Shown piece after piece: positions 44,438-53,425 of a stretch of 64,000 nucleotides of DNA; within the stretch, counting starts at the first letter, position 1; each line of letters begins with the position of its first letter. The stretch comes from Steroidobacteraceae bacterium (lineage in GTDB: Bacteria > Pseudomonadota > Gammaproteobacteria > Steroidobacterales > Steroidobacteraceae). The DNA is taken from assembly GCA_019683695.1 (NCBI GenBank), contig JADGHX010000001.1:62001-126000 (forward strand), in the 5' to 3' direction. The notes beneath the pieces were generated by a model that saw nothing but the letters and a program-made list of their open reading frames with translations, searched no databases and had not been told where the DNA came from. Position numbers and translations under genes: made by a program.

Positions 44438-45955
44438 GTGGCGAGTCCCTACATCGAGCGGATTCTGAAGGCGCGCGTCTACGACGTGGCGATCGAATCC
44501 CCGCTCGAGCATGCCGCGCGCCTGTCGCGCCGGCTCGGCAATCACGTGCGCCTCAAGCGCGAGGACCTGCAGGAGGTCTTCTCGTTCAAGCTGCGCGGCG
44601 CGTACAACAAGATCGCGCATCTGGCGGAGAGCGCCGCGCGACGCGGAGTGATCTGCGCCTCCGCCGGCAACCATGCCCAGGGAGTGGCGCTCGCCGCGCG
44701 CAAGCGGGGTATCCCTGCGCTGATCGTCATGCCGGAGACCACGCCGCAGATCAAAGTGCAGGCGGTGGCCGATCTCGGCGCGGAGATCGTGCTGCACGGA
44801 AATGAGTACGACAGCGCCTACGATCACGCGCTCACGCTCGCGCGCGAGCGCAACCTGGTGTTCGTCCATCCCTTCGACGATCCGGATGTGATCGCCGGGC
44901 AGGGGACCATTGGCATGGAGATTCTCCGCCAGAGCGGCGGGAACCTGGACGCCATCTTCGTGCCGATCGGCGGCGGCGGGCTCATGGCCGGCATCGCCGT
45001 GTTCGTCAAGTACCTGCATCCGAATGTGAAGATCATCGGCGTGGAGCCGGAAGACGCCGCGGCGATGTACGAGTCGCTGCGCGCGGGCCGGCGCGTGACG
45101 CTCGACCGGGTCGGCATCTTCGCCGACGGCGTTGCCGTCAAGCGCGTGGGCGAGGAAACGTTCAACCTCTGCCGCCAGTACGTCGATGAGGTGCTGCTCG
45201 TGGACACCGACGAGATCTGCGCGGCCATCCAGTCGGTGTTCGAAGACACCCGCTCGATCGTCGAGCCCGCCGGCGCGCTCGCGGTGGCGGGCCTGCAGAA
45301 ATGGGTGGAGCGCGAGGGCTGGAAGGACAAGCGTCTCGTCGCCGTGAACACCGGCGCGAACATGAACTTCGACCGGCTGCGCCACGTGGCCGAGCGCGCG
45401 GATCTGGGCGGTGAGCGCGAGGCGTTGCTGGCGGTGGAGATCCCCGAGGAGCGCGGCAGCTTCCTGCGTTTCTGCGAGCGGCTCGGCCGGCGCAGCATCA
45501 CCGAGTTCAACTATCGCTACGAGGCCGGGCGCGCGGCGCAGATCTTCGTGGGCTTCGCCCTTTCCCGGGGTCGGGGCGAGCGCGACAGCGTGGTGGCCGA
45601 GCTCCGGGCTGCGGGCTATCCGGTGACGGACATGACGGACAACGAGATGGCCAAGCTGCACGTGCGCTACATGGTGGGCGGCCACGCACGCGGCATCGAG
45701 AACGAGCTGCTCTACCGCTTCGAGTTTCCCGAAAGGCCCGGCGCGCTGCTGCGCTTTCTGCAGGCCGTGGGCTCACGCTGGAACATCACGCTGTTCCACT
45801 ACCGCAATCACGGGTCCGACTACGGCCGCGTCATGGCGGGCATCCAGGTGCCGCCGGCCGAGCGCACGGAGTTCATGGAACACCTGCAGGATCTGCACTA
45901 CGCGTACACGGAGGAGACGGCAAACCCCGCCTACCGCATCTTTCTCGGTGGTTGA
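44438..45955 (+). CDS. ilvA: Threonine dehydratase, biosynthetic
   Basis: PLP enzyme deaminating threonine to 2-oxobutyrate for isoleucine synthesis. The 505-residue product starts at GTG 44438 behind a GGGAGCGG ribosome site; no closer ATG fits. Lys51 in SFKLRGA binds PLP, ASAGNHAQG is the substrate loop, and PIGGGGLMAG is the phosphate-binding loop. The C-terminal ~170 residues hold two ACT-like regulatory modules (from LLAVEIPEERGSF and from LYRFEFPERPGAL), so isoleucine feedback is expected. With ilvI and ilvH it gives the window three branched-chain genes at separate sites. Confidence 0.95.
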   Translation: MASPYIERILKARVYDVAIESPLEHAARLSRRLGNHVRLKREDLQEVFSFKLRGAYNKIAHLAESAARRGVICASAGNHAQGVALAARKRGIPALIVMPETTPQIKVQAVADLGAEIVLHGNEYDSAYDHALTLARERNLVFVHPFDDPDVIAGQGTIGMEILRQSGGNLDAIFVPIGGGGLMAGIAVFVKYLHPNVKIIGVEPEDAAAMYESLRAGRRVTLDRVGIFADGVAVKRVGEETFNLCRQYVDEVLLVDTDEICAAIQSVFEDTRSIVEPAGALAVAGLQKWVEREGWKDKRLVAVNTGANMNFDRLRHVAERADLGGEREALLAVEIPEERGSFLRFCERLGRRSITEFNYRYEAGRAAQIFVGFALSRGRGERDSVVAELRAAGYPVTDMTDNEMAKLHVRYMVGGHARGIENELLYRFEFPERPGALLRFLQAVGSRWNITLFHYRNHGSDYGRVMAGIQVPPAERTEFMEHLQDLHYAYTEETANPAYRIFLGG

Positions 45956-45995
45956 ATCGCGCGGCCGGCGGCTCCACGTGAGCGCGCCGTTCGCC

Positions 45996-46388
45996 TCACT
46001 TCACGACGCGAACTGTGATCGGATACTTGTAGTGGATACCTTCACTCGCGCGGATGGCCGCCACCAGCGTCATCACGAGCCAGAAGACCAGCAATGCTGC
46101 GCCCAGCAGAATGCCTATGAAGATGAACATCAGCAGCACGCACACGGCATAGGCGGCGAGCACGGCGAGGTTGAAGTTGATGGCTTCCCGGGCCGCTTCG
46201 CTCACGAATGCGGAGGAATCCTTCTTCGCAAGCCACACGACCAGGGGCCCGATGACACCGCCCACGGGCGGCAGCACGAAGAAGGCAAGCGCGGACAGAT
46301 GGGCGATCATGGCCCAGGTGCGCTCTTCTGTGCGCTGCGCTTGCGGCCCGTCCTGTGGCGCACTGGACGGCGAATCAGACGCGTTCAT
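45996..46388 (-). CDS. DUF4870 membrane protein
   Basis: A 130-residue product from ATG at 46388. The signature is ERTWAMIAHLSALAFFVLPP, where the AHLSALA segment recurs in DUF4870, followed by GGVIGPLVVWLAKK (membrane helices 1-2). Then come FVSEAAREAINFNL and two more helices (AVLAAYAVCVLLMFIFIGIL and LVFWLVMTLVAAI). This Tic20-like topology is typical of the family, whose function is unknown. A disordered N-terminal 25 residues precede it. Frames reaching 46496 add Arg-rich sequence and are not preferred. It converges with ilvA over 40 bp. Confidence 0.85.
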   Translation of the reverse strand: MNASDSPSSAPQDGPQAQRTEERTWAMIAHLSALAFFVLPPVGGVIGPLVVWLAKKDSSAFVSEAAREAINFNLAVLAAYAVCVLLMFIFIGILLGAALLVFWLVMTLVAAIRASEGIHYKYPITVRVVK

Positions 46389-46486
46389 GGCCCCTTCCCG
46401 GCGCGGCCGGCGATGCGGCGTCGCCGCCATGATCGCCCCCTTCTGGTGGAGCGCGCAATGTGTGTCTGCACGGCGACTTGAGGCCC

Positions 46487-47404
46487 ATGAGCCCACTGCA
46501 GCGGCGGCAGCCGCGTCATGAAACGCTTGTTCTGAGAGGTCTCCGCCACCGCATCACCTGGTGGGGTGAGCGCACGGATTCGCCTGTGGTGCTGCTCCAC
46601 GGGTGGGGTGATTCCAGCGAGACCTGGCAATTCCTGGTGGACTGCCTGCCCGAGCATCACTCGTTCGTCGCGCTCGACTGGCGCGGGTTCGGCGGAACGG
46701 AGTGGTCGCAGCAGGGATACTGGTTCGCGGACTACTTCGCGGATCTCGAAGCGTTCCTGGATGTGGTGCATGCGGGCACGCCCGCACGCATCATCGCGCA
46801 CAGCATGGGTGCGAACGTCGCATCGATGTACGGCGGCATCCGGCCATCGCGCATCGCGTGGCTCGTGAATCTCGAAGGCATCGGCCTGCCGCCCACGGAT
46901 GCGGAAGATGCACCGGGCCGATATGCCGAGTGGCTGGATCAGTTGCGCGACCCGCCACGCGAGCGGCGCTACACCAATTTGGACGTGCTCGTGAACTTCA
47001 TCGTCGCGCGCAACCCGGCCATGCCGCGCGATCGCGCGGAGTTCCTCGCGCGCGCCTGGAGTGCCGAAGACGCGGATGGCGCATTGAGGCTCACGTTCGA
47101 TCCGCGCCATCGGTACGTCAATCCCGTGCTCTTCCGGCGCGCCGAAGCCGAGGCGTGCTGGCGGCGGTTCACGGCGCCGATGCTCCTGCTGCTGGCCGAA
47201 GATTCAGAGATGCGCAGGCGCATCGCACCGGAGCACGGCACCGAAGCGTACTTTCGTTCGCTGTATCAGAATCTGCGCATCGTCACGCTGAGCGGCGTGG
47301 GCCACATGATGCATGTGGAAGCGCCTGAGACAATCGCGCAGCACATTACAGAATTCGAGCAAGCGGTGGCGGCACGGCGGTTGCTCACATCCGCGCTCGA
47401 TTGA
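46487..47404 (+). CDS. Alpha/beta hydrolase
   Basis: A 305-residue cytosolic hydrolase. VVLLHGWGDSSETW (34-47) is the oxyanion loop, ALDWRGFGGTEW follows, and the nucleophile Ser106 sits in AHSMGANVA. The catalytic His lies in GVGHMMHVEAPE near residue 279. Substrate unknown. ATG at 46487 with GAGG close upstream is chosen over an earlier GTG at 46460. It is followed within 14 bp by a small membrane protein gene, with which it may form an operon. It diverges from the DUF4870 gene. Confidence 0.87.
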   Translation: MSPLQRRQPRHETLVLRGLRHRITWWGERTDSPVVLLHGWGDSSETWQFLVDCLPEHHSFVALDWRGFGGTEWSQQGYWFADYFADLEAFLDVVHAGTPARIIAHSMGANVASMYGGIRPSRIAWLVNLEGIGLPPTDAEDAPGRYAEWLDQLRDPPRERRYTNLDVLVNFIVARNPAMPRDRAEFLARAWSAEDADGALRLTFDPRHRYVNPVLFRRAEAEACWRRFTAPMLLLLAEDSEMRRRIAPEHGTEAYFRSLYQNLRIVTLSGVGHMMHVEAPETIAQHITEFEQAVAARRLLTSALD

Positions 47405-47418
47405 CTTCAACCAAGCCA

Positions 47419-47673
47419 ATGCTCCACGACGGACATCCTCTCGTCATCACGTACAAATGGGCCCGGCGCATCGCCATCGCGATTGTCGGTTTCAGTGTGC
47501 TCGCGGTGGGTATCGCCATGCTGGTGCTGCCCGGGCCCGCGTTCGTCGTCATCCCCGTGGGGCTGGGCATTCTGAGCCTCGAGTTCGCGTGGGCGCGGCA
47601 CTGGCTGCACAAGGTCAAGGAAAGCGGCGCAGCCGTAGTAGGTTCCATCAAGCGCCGAAGCGGTTCGGGTTGA
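47419..47673 (+). CDS. Small PGPGW-type transmembrane protein
   Basis: An 84-residue protein (ATG 47419; an upstream TTG at 47401 overlapping the hydrolase stop is possible). [20 protein letters not shown] forms a first membrane helix. [20 protein letters not shown] is the signature of the PGPGW family, here with PGPAF, and forms a second helix; a basic tail ([13 protein letters not shown]) follows. Function unknown. Probably in the inner membrane with both ends inside. Confidence 0.75.
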   Translation: MLHDGHPLVITYKWARRIAIAIVGFSVLAVGIAMLVLPGPAFVVIPVGLGILSLEFAWARHWLHKVKESGAAVVGSIKRRSGSG

Positions 47674-47761
47674 ATTGCCCGTGGCCGGTGCCCGGGCGTA
47701 GGCTCTGAGCCCTTCCGGTCCGGACGCCGCGACTCTCTCCGGGCCTGCGTGCGAGGTCGGG

Positions 47762-48517
47762 ATGGGTCGAGGCGCTCACCGATTCGGATCTGGAGCGGCC
47801 GCACTGGCTGCCGCAGCGCTTGCGCTGACCTGCGTTTCGCAGGCTGGCGCGGCTCCGCCGTTGGAGGGCTCGCGGCTCAGCTTCGATCTGGCCCTCACAT
47901 CCGATCACGTCGTTCATGGGGTGACGCGCTCGCAGGGCGAGCCGGCCGCGCAGGCGCACCTCGGCCTGAGCCGCGATTCCGGGTGGCTCATGGGCGTCTG
48001 GCTCTCGACCGTGGACTTCGGGTTCAGCGAGCCGCGCTACGAGATCGATCCGAGCATCGGCAAGCGCTGGCTGGTCGGTCGCGACTGGTCCGTGCGCGCG
48101 GATCTCACGCGCTACCTCTTCCGCCCGCGCTCGCAGTGGCAGGACTACGACTACACCGAGCTGCGCGGTTCCGTGGCATTCCGGGATGCGCTGGAGATGG
48201 CGGTCTCGTGGGCACCGGACTACACCGGCTATTCCTGGCTCGGCCCGGCCTACGACAGCCGGATGCTCACCTACGAGGCCTCTGCCCGCTTTCCCACCAG
48301 GCGCTGGCTCACGCTGACCGCGGGCGCCGGGCGGCGGGACCTGCAGGATGCCTTCGGCGCAAGCTACTGGTACTGGAGCGCCGGCACCGAGGCCGCCACG
48401 GAGCGGCTGAGCTTCGCAGTCACCTACATCGGCACGAGCCGGAAGGCGGAAGACCTGTATGGGCATGAGGATGCCGGCGACCGGGTGGTCGCCACCCTGG
48501 CGTTCCGCGTGAAGTGA
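47762..48517 (+). CDS. TorF-family putative porin
   Basis: A 251-residue outer-membrane protein with a signal peptide (about 1-30, to SQAGA). The mature part begins RLSFDLALTSDHVVHGVTRS, the typical opening of the TorF/Gcw_chp (TIGR02001) family, and continues as alternating beta strands rich in aromatic residues, ending TLAFRVK. About ten to twelve strands are plausible. The transported substrate is unknown. It lies 40 bp upstream of the sigma-factor gene on the same strand, and a transcriptional link is possible. Confidence 0.82.
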   Translation: MGRGAHRFGSGAAALAAAALALTCVSQAGAAPPLEGSRLSFDLALTSDHVVHGVTRSQGEPAAQAHLGLSRDSGWLMGVWLSTVDFGFSEPRYEIDPSIGKRWLVGRDWSVRADLTRYLFRPRSQWQDYDYTELRGSVAFRDALEMAVSWAPDYTGYSWLGPAYDSRMLTYEASARFPTRRWLTLTAGAGRRDLQDAFGASYWYWSAGTEAATERLSFAVTYIGTSRKAEDLYGHEDAGDRVVATLAFRVK

Positions 48518-48557
48518 ACCCCCGGCCGGGGCCGCGGAACCCACGGCGGGAAAAACC

Positions 48558-49160
48558 ATGAGCTCGCCACGCTTTCATCCGGATTCCAGCCCGTCCTCCG
48601 CGGACGAGCCGGCCCTGCTGGCTCGCGTCGCGGAGGGAGACCGGGAAAGCTTCCGGCGCCTGTACGTTCACTACCACCGCCGCCTGCATCGTTTTCTGAT
48701 GCGGATCACCCGTGAGCCCCACGTCTGCGAGGAAATCATCAACGACACGATGATGGTCGTCTGGCGCCACGCGGGGGATTTCCGGGGGGACTCGCAAGTC
48801 TCCACCTGGATCATGGGGATTGCCTATCGCCGGGCGCTGAAAACGTTGCAGCGAAACCGGACTGCGCGCGCTCAGCCGATCATGGTTATGCCGGACCCTG
48901 CAGCCGGGCACGTGACGCTCGATGCGCTCGTGAACGGGGCCGAGATGCACGACTGGGTGGGCGCAGCGCTCGATCGCCTGAGTCCCGAGCACCGGCTGGT
49001 GCTGGAGCTCGCGTACTTCATGGGGCTCTCGTGCGAGGAGATCGCATCCATCGCCGGGTGCCCGGTGGGCACGGTGAAAACACGCATGTTCTACGGGCGT
49101 GAGCGGCTGCGCGACGCCCTGCAGGCCGTGGCTTTGCCGCGCGGCGAGGCGGCGACATGA
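48558..49160 (+). CDS. ECF RNA polymerase sigma factor
   Basis: A 200-residue sigma-70-family factor lacking regions 1 and 3. Region 2 is seen in FRRLYVHYHRRLHRFLMRI and EEIINDTMMVVWRHA (about 34-75). Region 4 has LSPEHRLVLELAYFMGLSCE leading into the helix-turn-helix IAGCPVGTVKTRMFYGRERL (about 160-185). The gene overlaps the anti-sigma gene by 4 bp (ATGA), the usual ECF arrangement. The target promoters are not known; autoregulation is typical. The outer residues are Ser/Pro-rich at the N-terminus (1-16). Confidence 0.92.
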   Translation: MSSPRFHPDSSPSSADEPALLARVAEGDRESFRRLYVHYHRRLHRFLMRITREPHVCEEIINDTMMVVWRHAGDFRGDSQVSTWIMGIAYRRALKTLQRNRTARAQPIMVMPDPAAGHVTLDALVNGAEMHDWVGAALDRLSPEHRLVLELAYFMGLSCEEIASIAGCPVGTVKTRMFYGRERLRDALQAVALPRGEAAT

Positions 49161-49843
49161 CTCGCAGTGTCCGAACGCGCGAGTGCGACGCCATCGGCGA
49201 GCTGATCGCCTGGTATGTGAATGGAACGCTCGATCCCGCGGGCTGCGCTCGCGTGGAGGCGCACACCAGCGCGTGCGAGCGGTGCCGCATCACGCTCGCG
49301 ATGGAAACGCGCGTGGCGGAAGCCATGCGCGCTCCGGCGGACAACGTGGAGCACTCCCCGCACGCGGGCTGGCAGAAGATGCTCGCGCGGCTCGATGCCG
49401 AAGAGGAAGCGGGAGTGCCCCGGCCCGTGCGCCGCGCCGCAGCCCGGCGGAAATTCAACTGGCCCGTGGCGATGGGTATTGCCGTTGCGGTTCAGGCGGC
49501 CGCCATCGTGGTGCTCGCCATCGCGCTCGTTCAGGGCCGCCAGCAGGCCGAGGCGCCGCGATATCGCACGCTCTCGAATGTGGATGCCACGCTCGCTGCC
49601 CGCGGATCGCTGGTTCGTATTGCGTTCGATGCCACGGTGGATGAACGCACCGTGCGGGCGCTTGCGCAGCGCGTGGAAGGGCGCGTGCTCGCGGGCCCGA
49701 GCCCCGAAAACGTCTACACGTTCGTTTTTGACGACGCGGACAGCGCCGCCCAGATCGAAGATCGGGTTCGCGCGCTGCGCAGGGAGCCTCACGTGCTTCT
49801 GGTCGAGCCAGTCGTGCTCGGCCCCGCAGACGCTTCCGGGTGA
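49157..49843 (+). CDS. Zinc-finger anti-sigma factor with propeptide-like outer domain
   Basis: A 228-residue single-pass membrane protein. The N-terminal anti-sigma domain has the zinc signature H36-x3-C40-x2-C43 (VEAHTSACERC). A membrane helix spans about 102-125 (MGIAVAVQAAAIVVLAIALV). The periplasmic part (about 135-228) ends VYTFVFDDADSAAQIEDRVR and HVLLVEPV, a pattern like the end of I9-type subtilisin propeptides. The S8 protease encoded 6 bp downstream carries a similar region itself. Sequestration of the ECF factor is expected; involvement of the protease in release is inference. Confidence 0.85.
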   Translation: MTRSVRTRECDAIGELIAWYVNGTLDPAGCARVEAHTSACERCRITLAMETRVAEAMRAPADNVEHSPHAGWQKMLARLDAEEEAGVPRPVRRAAARRKFNWPVAMGIAVAVQAAAIVVLAIALVQGRQQAEAPRYRTLSNVDATLAARGSLVRIAFDATVDERTVRALAQRVEGRVLAGPSPENVYTFVFDDADSAAQIEDRVRALRREPHVLLVEPVVLGPADASG

Positions 49844-49849
49844 ACGCAC

Positions 49850-51331
49850 ATGCTGCGCATCGTTCTGATCGCGCTGCTGATTGCCTTCGCAGGTTGTGCG
49901 AACACAGCCCGCATCGTGCAGTCGCCGGTGCTCGTGAAGCGCGCTGTGCCGAAAAGCGGGGCGGAGCGGCAGCTGGTGATCACGATACGCGAGAGGCAGG
50001 GCGGGCTGCGTGCCACACCGGGCTCCTCCGCGCGCGCCTATGCTGAGCCGCCGGCCTATCAGGCCTCCGCCTACACACGACGAGTGATCGCCTCACTCGA
50101 GCACGACTATCCGATTGAATGGATCGACGGCTGGCACATCGAGGTGCTCGGCGTGCATTGCGCCGTGTTCGAAGTGCGCGATCGCACAGCGCGTGACGCT
50201 CTGCTCACCCGTCTCCGCAATGACGCACGGGTGGAATCGGCGCAGCCGATGAACACTTTCACCACGAGTGCGCGCTCGGCCGCCTACAACGACCCCTATT
50301 TCTCGCTGCAGAAGGGTGTGGAGGCGATGCGTGTGCCGGAGGCGCATCGCTGGGCGCGCGGGCGCGGCGTCACCGTGGCGATCATCGACACCGGCGCGGA
50401 TACGGAACATCCGGAACTGAGCGGACGCATTCTCCTGTCGCGCAATTTCGTGGATGACGACACCGAGCGCTTCCGCATGGATCGGCATGGCACGGCGGTC
50501 GCGGGCGTCATCGCGGCCCTCACGAACAATCGCGAAGGCATCGTGGGCGTGGCGCCCGCTGCGGAGCTGATGGTGCTGAAGGCCTGCTGGGAAGAGCGGC
50601 CCGACGCGCCCGCCGTGTGCAACACACTCACTCTCGCGGAGGCGCTCGCCTTTGCGATCCAGCGGCGCGCCCGGATCATCAATCTCAGTCTCACCGGGCC
50701 GAGTGACCCGCTTCTCTCCCGGCTCGTGGATCGCGCGCTTTCACAGGGGACGCTTGTGCTGGGCGCCGCCGCGAACGCGTTCCCGGGGCGCAGCCTCGCA
50801 AGCACGAAGCTCGATGGATTTCCACTTGGCATCCCGGGCGTGATTGCGGTGGCGGACGCGAGCGTGACACCCGCCATCGCACGCAATCAGAGCACCGGCG
50901 TGATGCCTGCTGCTCAACGGGGCGAGACGGACGCCGTCCTTCAGAGAACGGCGAGCGCTGGTCATGAAATGCAGGCCTTGAGCGAGGCGCGCAGCAGCGC
51001 CACGCCGCCACACGCAGCCGTTGCCGGGCCCGCTCTGCTCGCCGCACCGGGCAGCGAAGTGCTCACGCTGGCGCCGGGTGGGCGCTATGACTACGTGTCC
51101 GGCGCATCGATCTCGGTGGCGATGGTGAGTGGCGTCGTGGCTCTGCTCCTCGAGCATGGGCAGGGGCTCACCAGCGCAGGTGTGCGTGCGGTACTGGAAC
51201 ACACGAGTATTCCCGATGAGGACAGCGGCACACGCATCGTGGACGCGTGCGACGCTGTCGCATCAATTGTGCAAACCGCGGACTGCGGCAATCCGGGCCC
51301 GCGCACCGCAGCCGATTCCTCACATCGCTGA
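49850..51331 (+). CDS. S8 (subtilisin-like) serine protease, lipoprotein
   Basis: A 493-residue protein with a lipobox (IAFAGC, Cys16), so it is anchored in the envelope. Residues about 95-145 look like an I9-type propeptide ending ARVESAQPMN. The catalytic domain follows: Asp in VAIIDTGADTEHPEL (about 177-191), His in MDRHGTAVAGVIAA (about 208-221), and Ser in SGASISVAMVSGVV (about 408-421), where the common GTSxAxP motif reads GASISVA. A low-complexity insert (about 350-385) precedes it. It is the third gene of the sigma/anti-sigma operon. It may be the output or the sensor of that system. Confidence 0.85.
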   Translation: MLRIVLIALLIAFAGCANTARIVQSPVLVKRAVPKSGAERQLVITIRERQGGLRATPGSSARAYAEPPAYQASAYTRRVIASLEHDYPIEWIDGWHIEVLGVHCAVFEVRDRTARDALLTRLRNDARVESAQPMNTFTTSARSAAYNDPYFSLQKGVEAMRVPEAHRWARGRGVTVAIIDTGADTEHPELSGRILLSRNFVDDDTERFRMDRHGTAVAGVIAALTNNREGIVGVAPAAELMVLKACWEERPDAPAVCNTLTLAEALAFAIQRRARIINLSLTGPSDPLLSRLVDRALSQGTLVLGAAANAFPGRSLASTKLDGFPLGIPGVIAVADASVTPAIARNQSTGVMPAAQRGETDAVLQRTASAGHEMQALSEARSSATPPHAAVAGPALLAAPGSEVLTLAPGGRYDYVSGASISVAMVSGVVALLLEHGQGLTSAGVRAVLEHTSIPDEDSGTRIVDACDAVASIVQTADCGNPGPRTAADSSHR

Positions 51332-51414
51332 TTGCCCTCGCGCCGCTGCCGGTGCTCGCAAACGTGCTCCCCGCGGGGACTGAGCGCCTCACGGACGCAC
51401 GGTGGGCGCAGGCA

Positions 51415-53232
51415 TCACTTCCCGATCGGGAGATCGAACATCAGCTCCCGCACGTACCGCACCGGTGGCGAGCCATACGACAGCACGGCGTCGTGGTAGC
51501 GCTTGAGCGAGAAGCTCGTGCCCCAGCGCTTCTGCGCTTCTTCCCGCAAGGCCATGTGTTCCTGAAAGCCCACGAAGTACGTGGGAAGCTGCGCCGAAGT
51601 GAGCTGCGCGCGCGTCCACTTTCCCGCCGCTTCGCGCTCTTCCTGGAAGGTGTCGTGCATCATGAGATGCATCGCCTGCTCGCGCGTCATGCCGTCCACG
51701 TGCACGCCCTGGTCGAGCAGGGCGTTCGCGATCGTGCGCAGGTACCACTTGAGCTGAATGAGCTGCATGAGCGGATCGCCGTTCAGGTAGCCCTGCTCCA
51801 GCATCAGGCGTTCCGTATAGACGGCCCAGCCTTCGATGAACGTGCCCGACCCAAGCGCCGCTCGCAGCACCGAGTCGTAGCGGTTCGAGTGCATGAGCTG
51901 CAGGTAGTGGCCGGGCATGGCCTCGTGGATGGTGAGGTTGTTGATCGAGCGCAGGTTGTATTCGCGCAGGAAGGAATCCACCTGCGCATCCGTCCAGCTC
52001 TTCGGGATGGGCGAGACGGCAAAGAACGTCTTCTGTCCCTTTTCCAGCGGGCCCGGCGGATCGCAGTAGGCGAGGGCCACGCCCTGCCGGAATTCCGGCA
52101 TGGGGACGATATCGAGAGGGTCGTCATACACGGTGACAAGGTCGTGCGCGCGCACGAAAGCGAGCGCATCCTCGTAGGACTTGCGTGCGGCTTCGAACAC
52201 GTGCTCGCGCGGTGGCCGCTCGGCATATGCGAGCTCGAGTGCCGCGACGATGGCTCTCTGCTGTGCCTGCTCATCTGGTGCATCGGGAAGCGACGGAGCG
52301 CCGGGCCTGCCCTTCAGCACGTTGCGTGCAAGCTCATACATCTGCGCCCGCGTGCGGGCGAGCTCGCGCTCGGCGCGCTCGCGAATCTCCTGGCGCGTGA
52401 GGGGCGAATCGAGCGCGAACTGCAATTTGCGGTCGTACAGCTGCGCGCCGATGCGAAAGTCGCCCTTGGCTTGCGGGATCAGGCGCTTTTCGAGCCAGGT
52501 CTGCTGTTGCGAGACCGCTTCGCGTGCCCGCTCGATGGTGGCACGCAGCTGCGCCTGATCCGTTTCCGGCAGCGCCGCGAGCTGGGGCACGACGAGCTCG
52601 TCGATCAACGACAGCACGCCACCGTTTTGCTTCGCCGCCGTTTCGGCGTGGATGCGCGGAACGCGCGCAGGCTCGAGCCCGTCCCGCATCTGCGAAAACA
52701 GTCGCGGCAGCATCGCGAGTCGCTTCCCGACGTTGCGCAGCCGCTCGGGCAGTGGAGCGAAGTCGCGCGCCATGAGCGTATACACGCTGTCGCCCGCGAG
52801 ACCGACATAGAGCAACGGATCCCAGCGCCAGTCCTGCAACTCCTCCATCCGCCATATGTCGTACTCGAGCTGGCTGGCGAGCAGCTGCGCATCCACCTGA
52901 TGCGCGCGCGAGAGCTGCGCAGAATCGATCGCGGCGAGCGCATCGAGCAGCGATCGTCGCACGGCGACGGAATGCGCGCGCGCCTCGGCGCTCATGTCAT
53001 CGAGCTGGTCGTCGAAGCGGTGGTCGCCGAGCGAGGTGGCGCTGACTGGCGACAGTGGCACGACTTCATTGAAGTAGCGTTCACTTACCGTCTGGAACGC
53101 AAGGTCGGCGGTGCTCGGCGTGTTCATCGTGGGCTCGCTGGGCGGCTCGGGTGCACAGGCCGTGAGAAGTGCCACCAGGCAGATCCAGATCGAGCGTAGA
53201 AGGGCTGGGTGCGTCGGGTTCGTTGTTGTCAT
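51415..53232 (-). CDS. DUF885 family lipoprotein (putative metallo-carboxypeptidase)
   Basis: A 605-residue protein with a lipoprotein signal (VALLTAC, Cys26) and an N-terminal Pro/Ser linker. The family motif THEAMPGHYLQ places His-Glu...His as in the HExxPGHH box of DUF885, and a downstream EGWAVYTERL segment supplies a further Glu. This supports a zinc-peptidase-like fold, though few members have been tested. ATG at 53232 is chosen for the signal peptide; the frame to 53709 is not coding. It converges with the S8 protease gene over about 80 bp. Confidence 0.85.
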   Translation of the reverse strand: MTTTNPTHPALLRSIWICLVALLTACAPEPPSEPTMNTPSTADLAFQTVSERYFNEVVPLSPVSATSLGDHRFDDQLDDMSAEARAHSVAVRRSLLDALAAIDSAQLSRAHQVDAQLLASQLEYDIWRMEELQDWRWDPLLYVGLAGDSVYTLMARDFAPLPERLRNVGKRLAMLPRLFSQMRDGLEPARVPRIHAETAAKQNGGVLSLIDELVVPQLAALPETDQAQLRATIERAREAVSQQQTWLEKRLIPQAKGDFRIGAQLYDRKLQFALDSPLTRQEIRERAERELARTRAQMYELARNVLKGRPGAPSLPDAPDEQAQQRAIVAALELAYAERPPREHVFEAARKSYEDALAFVRAHDLVTVYDDPLDIVPMPEFRQGVALAYCDPPGPLEKGQKTFFAVSPIPKSWTDAQVDSFLREYNLRSINNLTIHEAMPGHYLQLMHSNRYDSVLRAALGSGTFIEGWAVYTERLMLEQGYLNGDPLMQLIQLKWYLRTIANALLDQGVHVDGMTREQAMHLMMHDTFQEEREAAGKWTRAQLTSAQLPTYFVGFQEHMALREEAQKRWGTSFSLKRYHDAVLSYGSPPVRYVRELMFDLPIGK

Positions 53233-53425
53233 CGCGATCGAGCTTGTCCTTGTGGGTGGGCCGATCATGAGCCAGGCGCACCCGGGAAGCGATATCCGGT
53301 GGTCGCGATACGACCACGCACCGGCGCGTTGCCGCGCGGAAACCCGGGGGATGGCCGTTCGTTCAGGACTGCAGTGAGCTGAAGGGAGAAGAGCCATCGC
53401 TACCTCGGCCGGCATCACGCACGAC

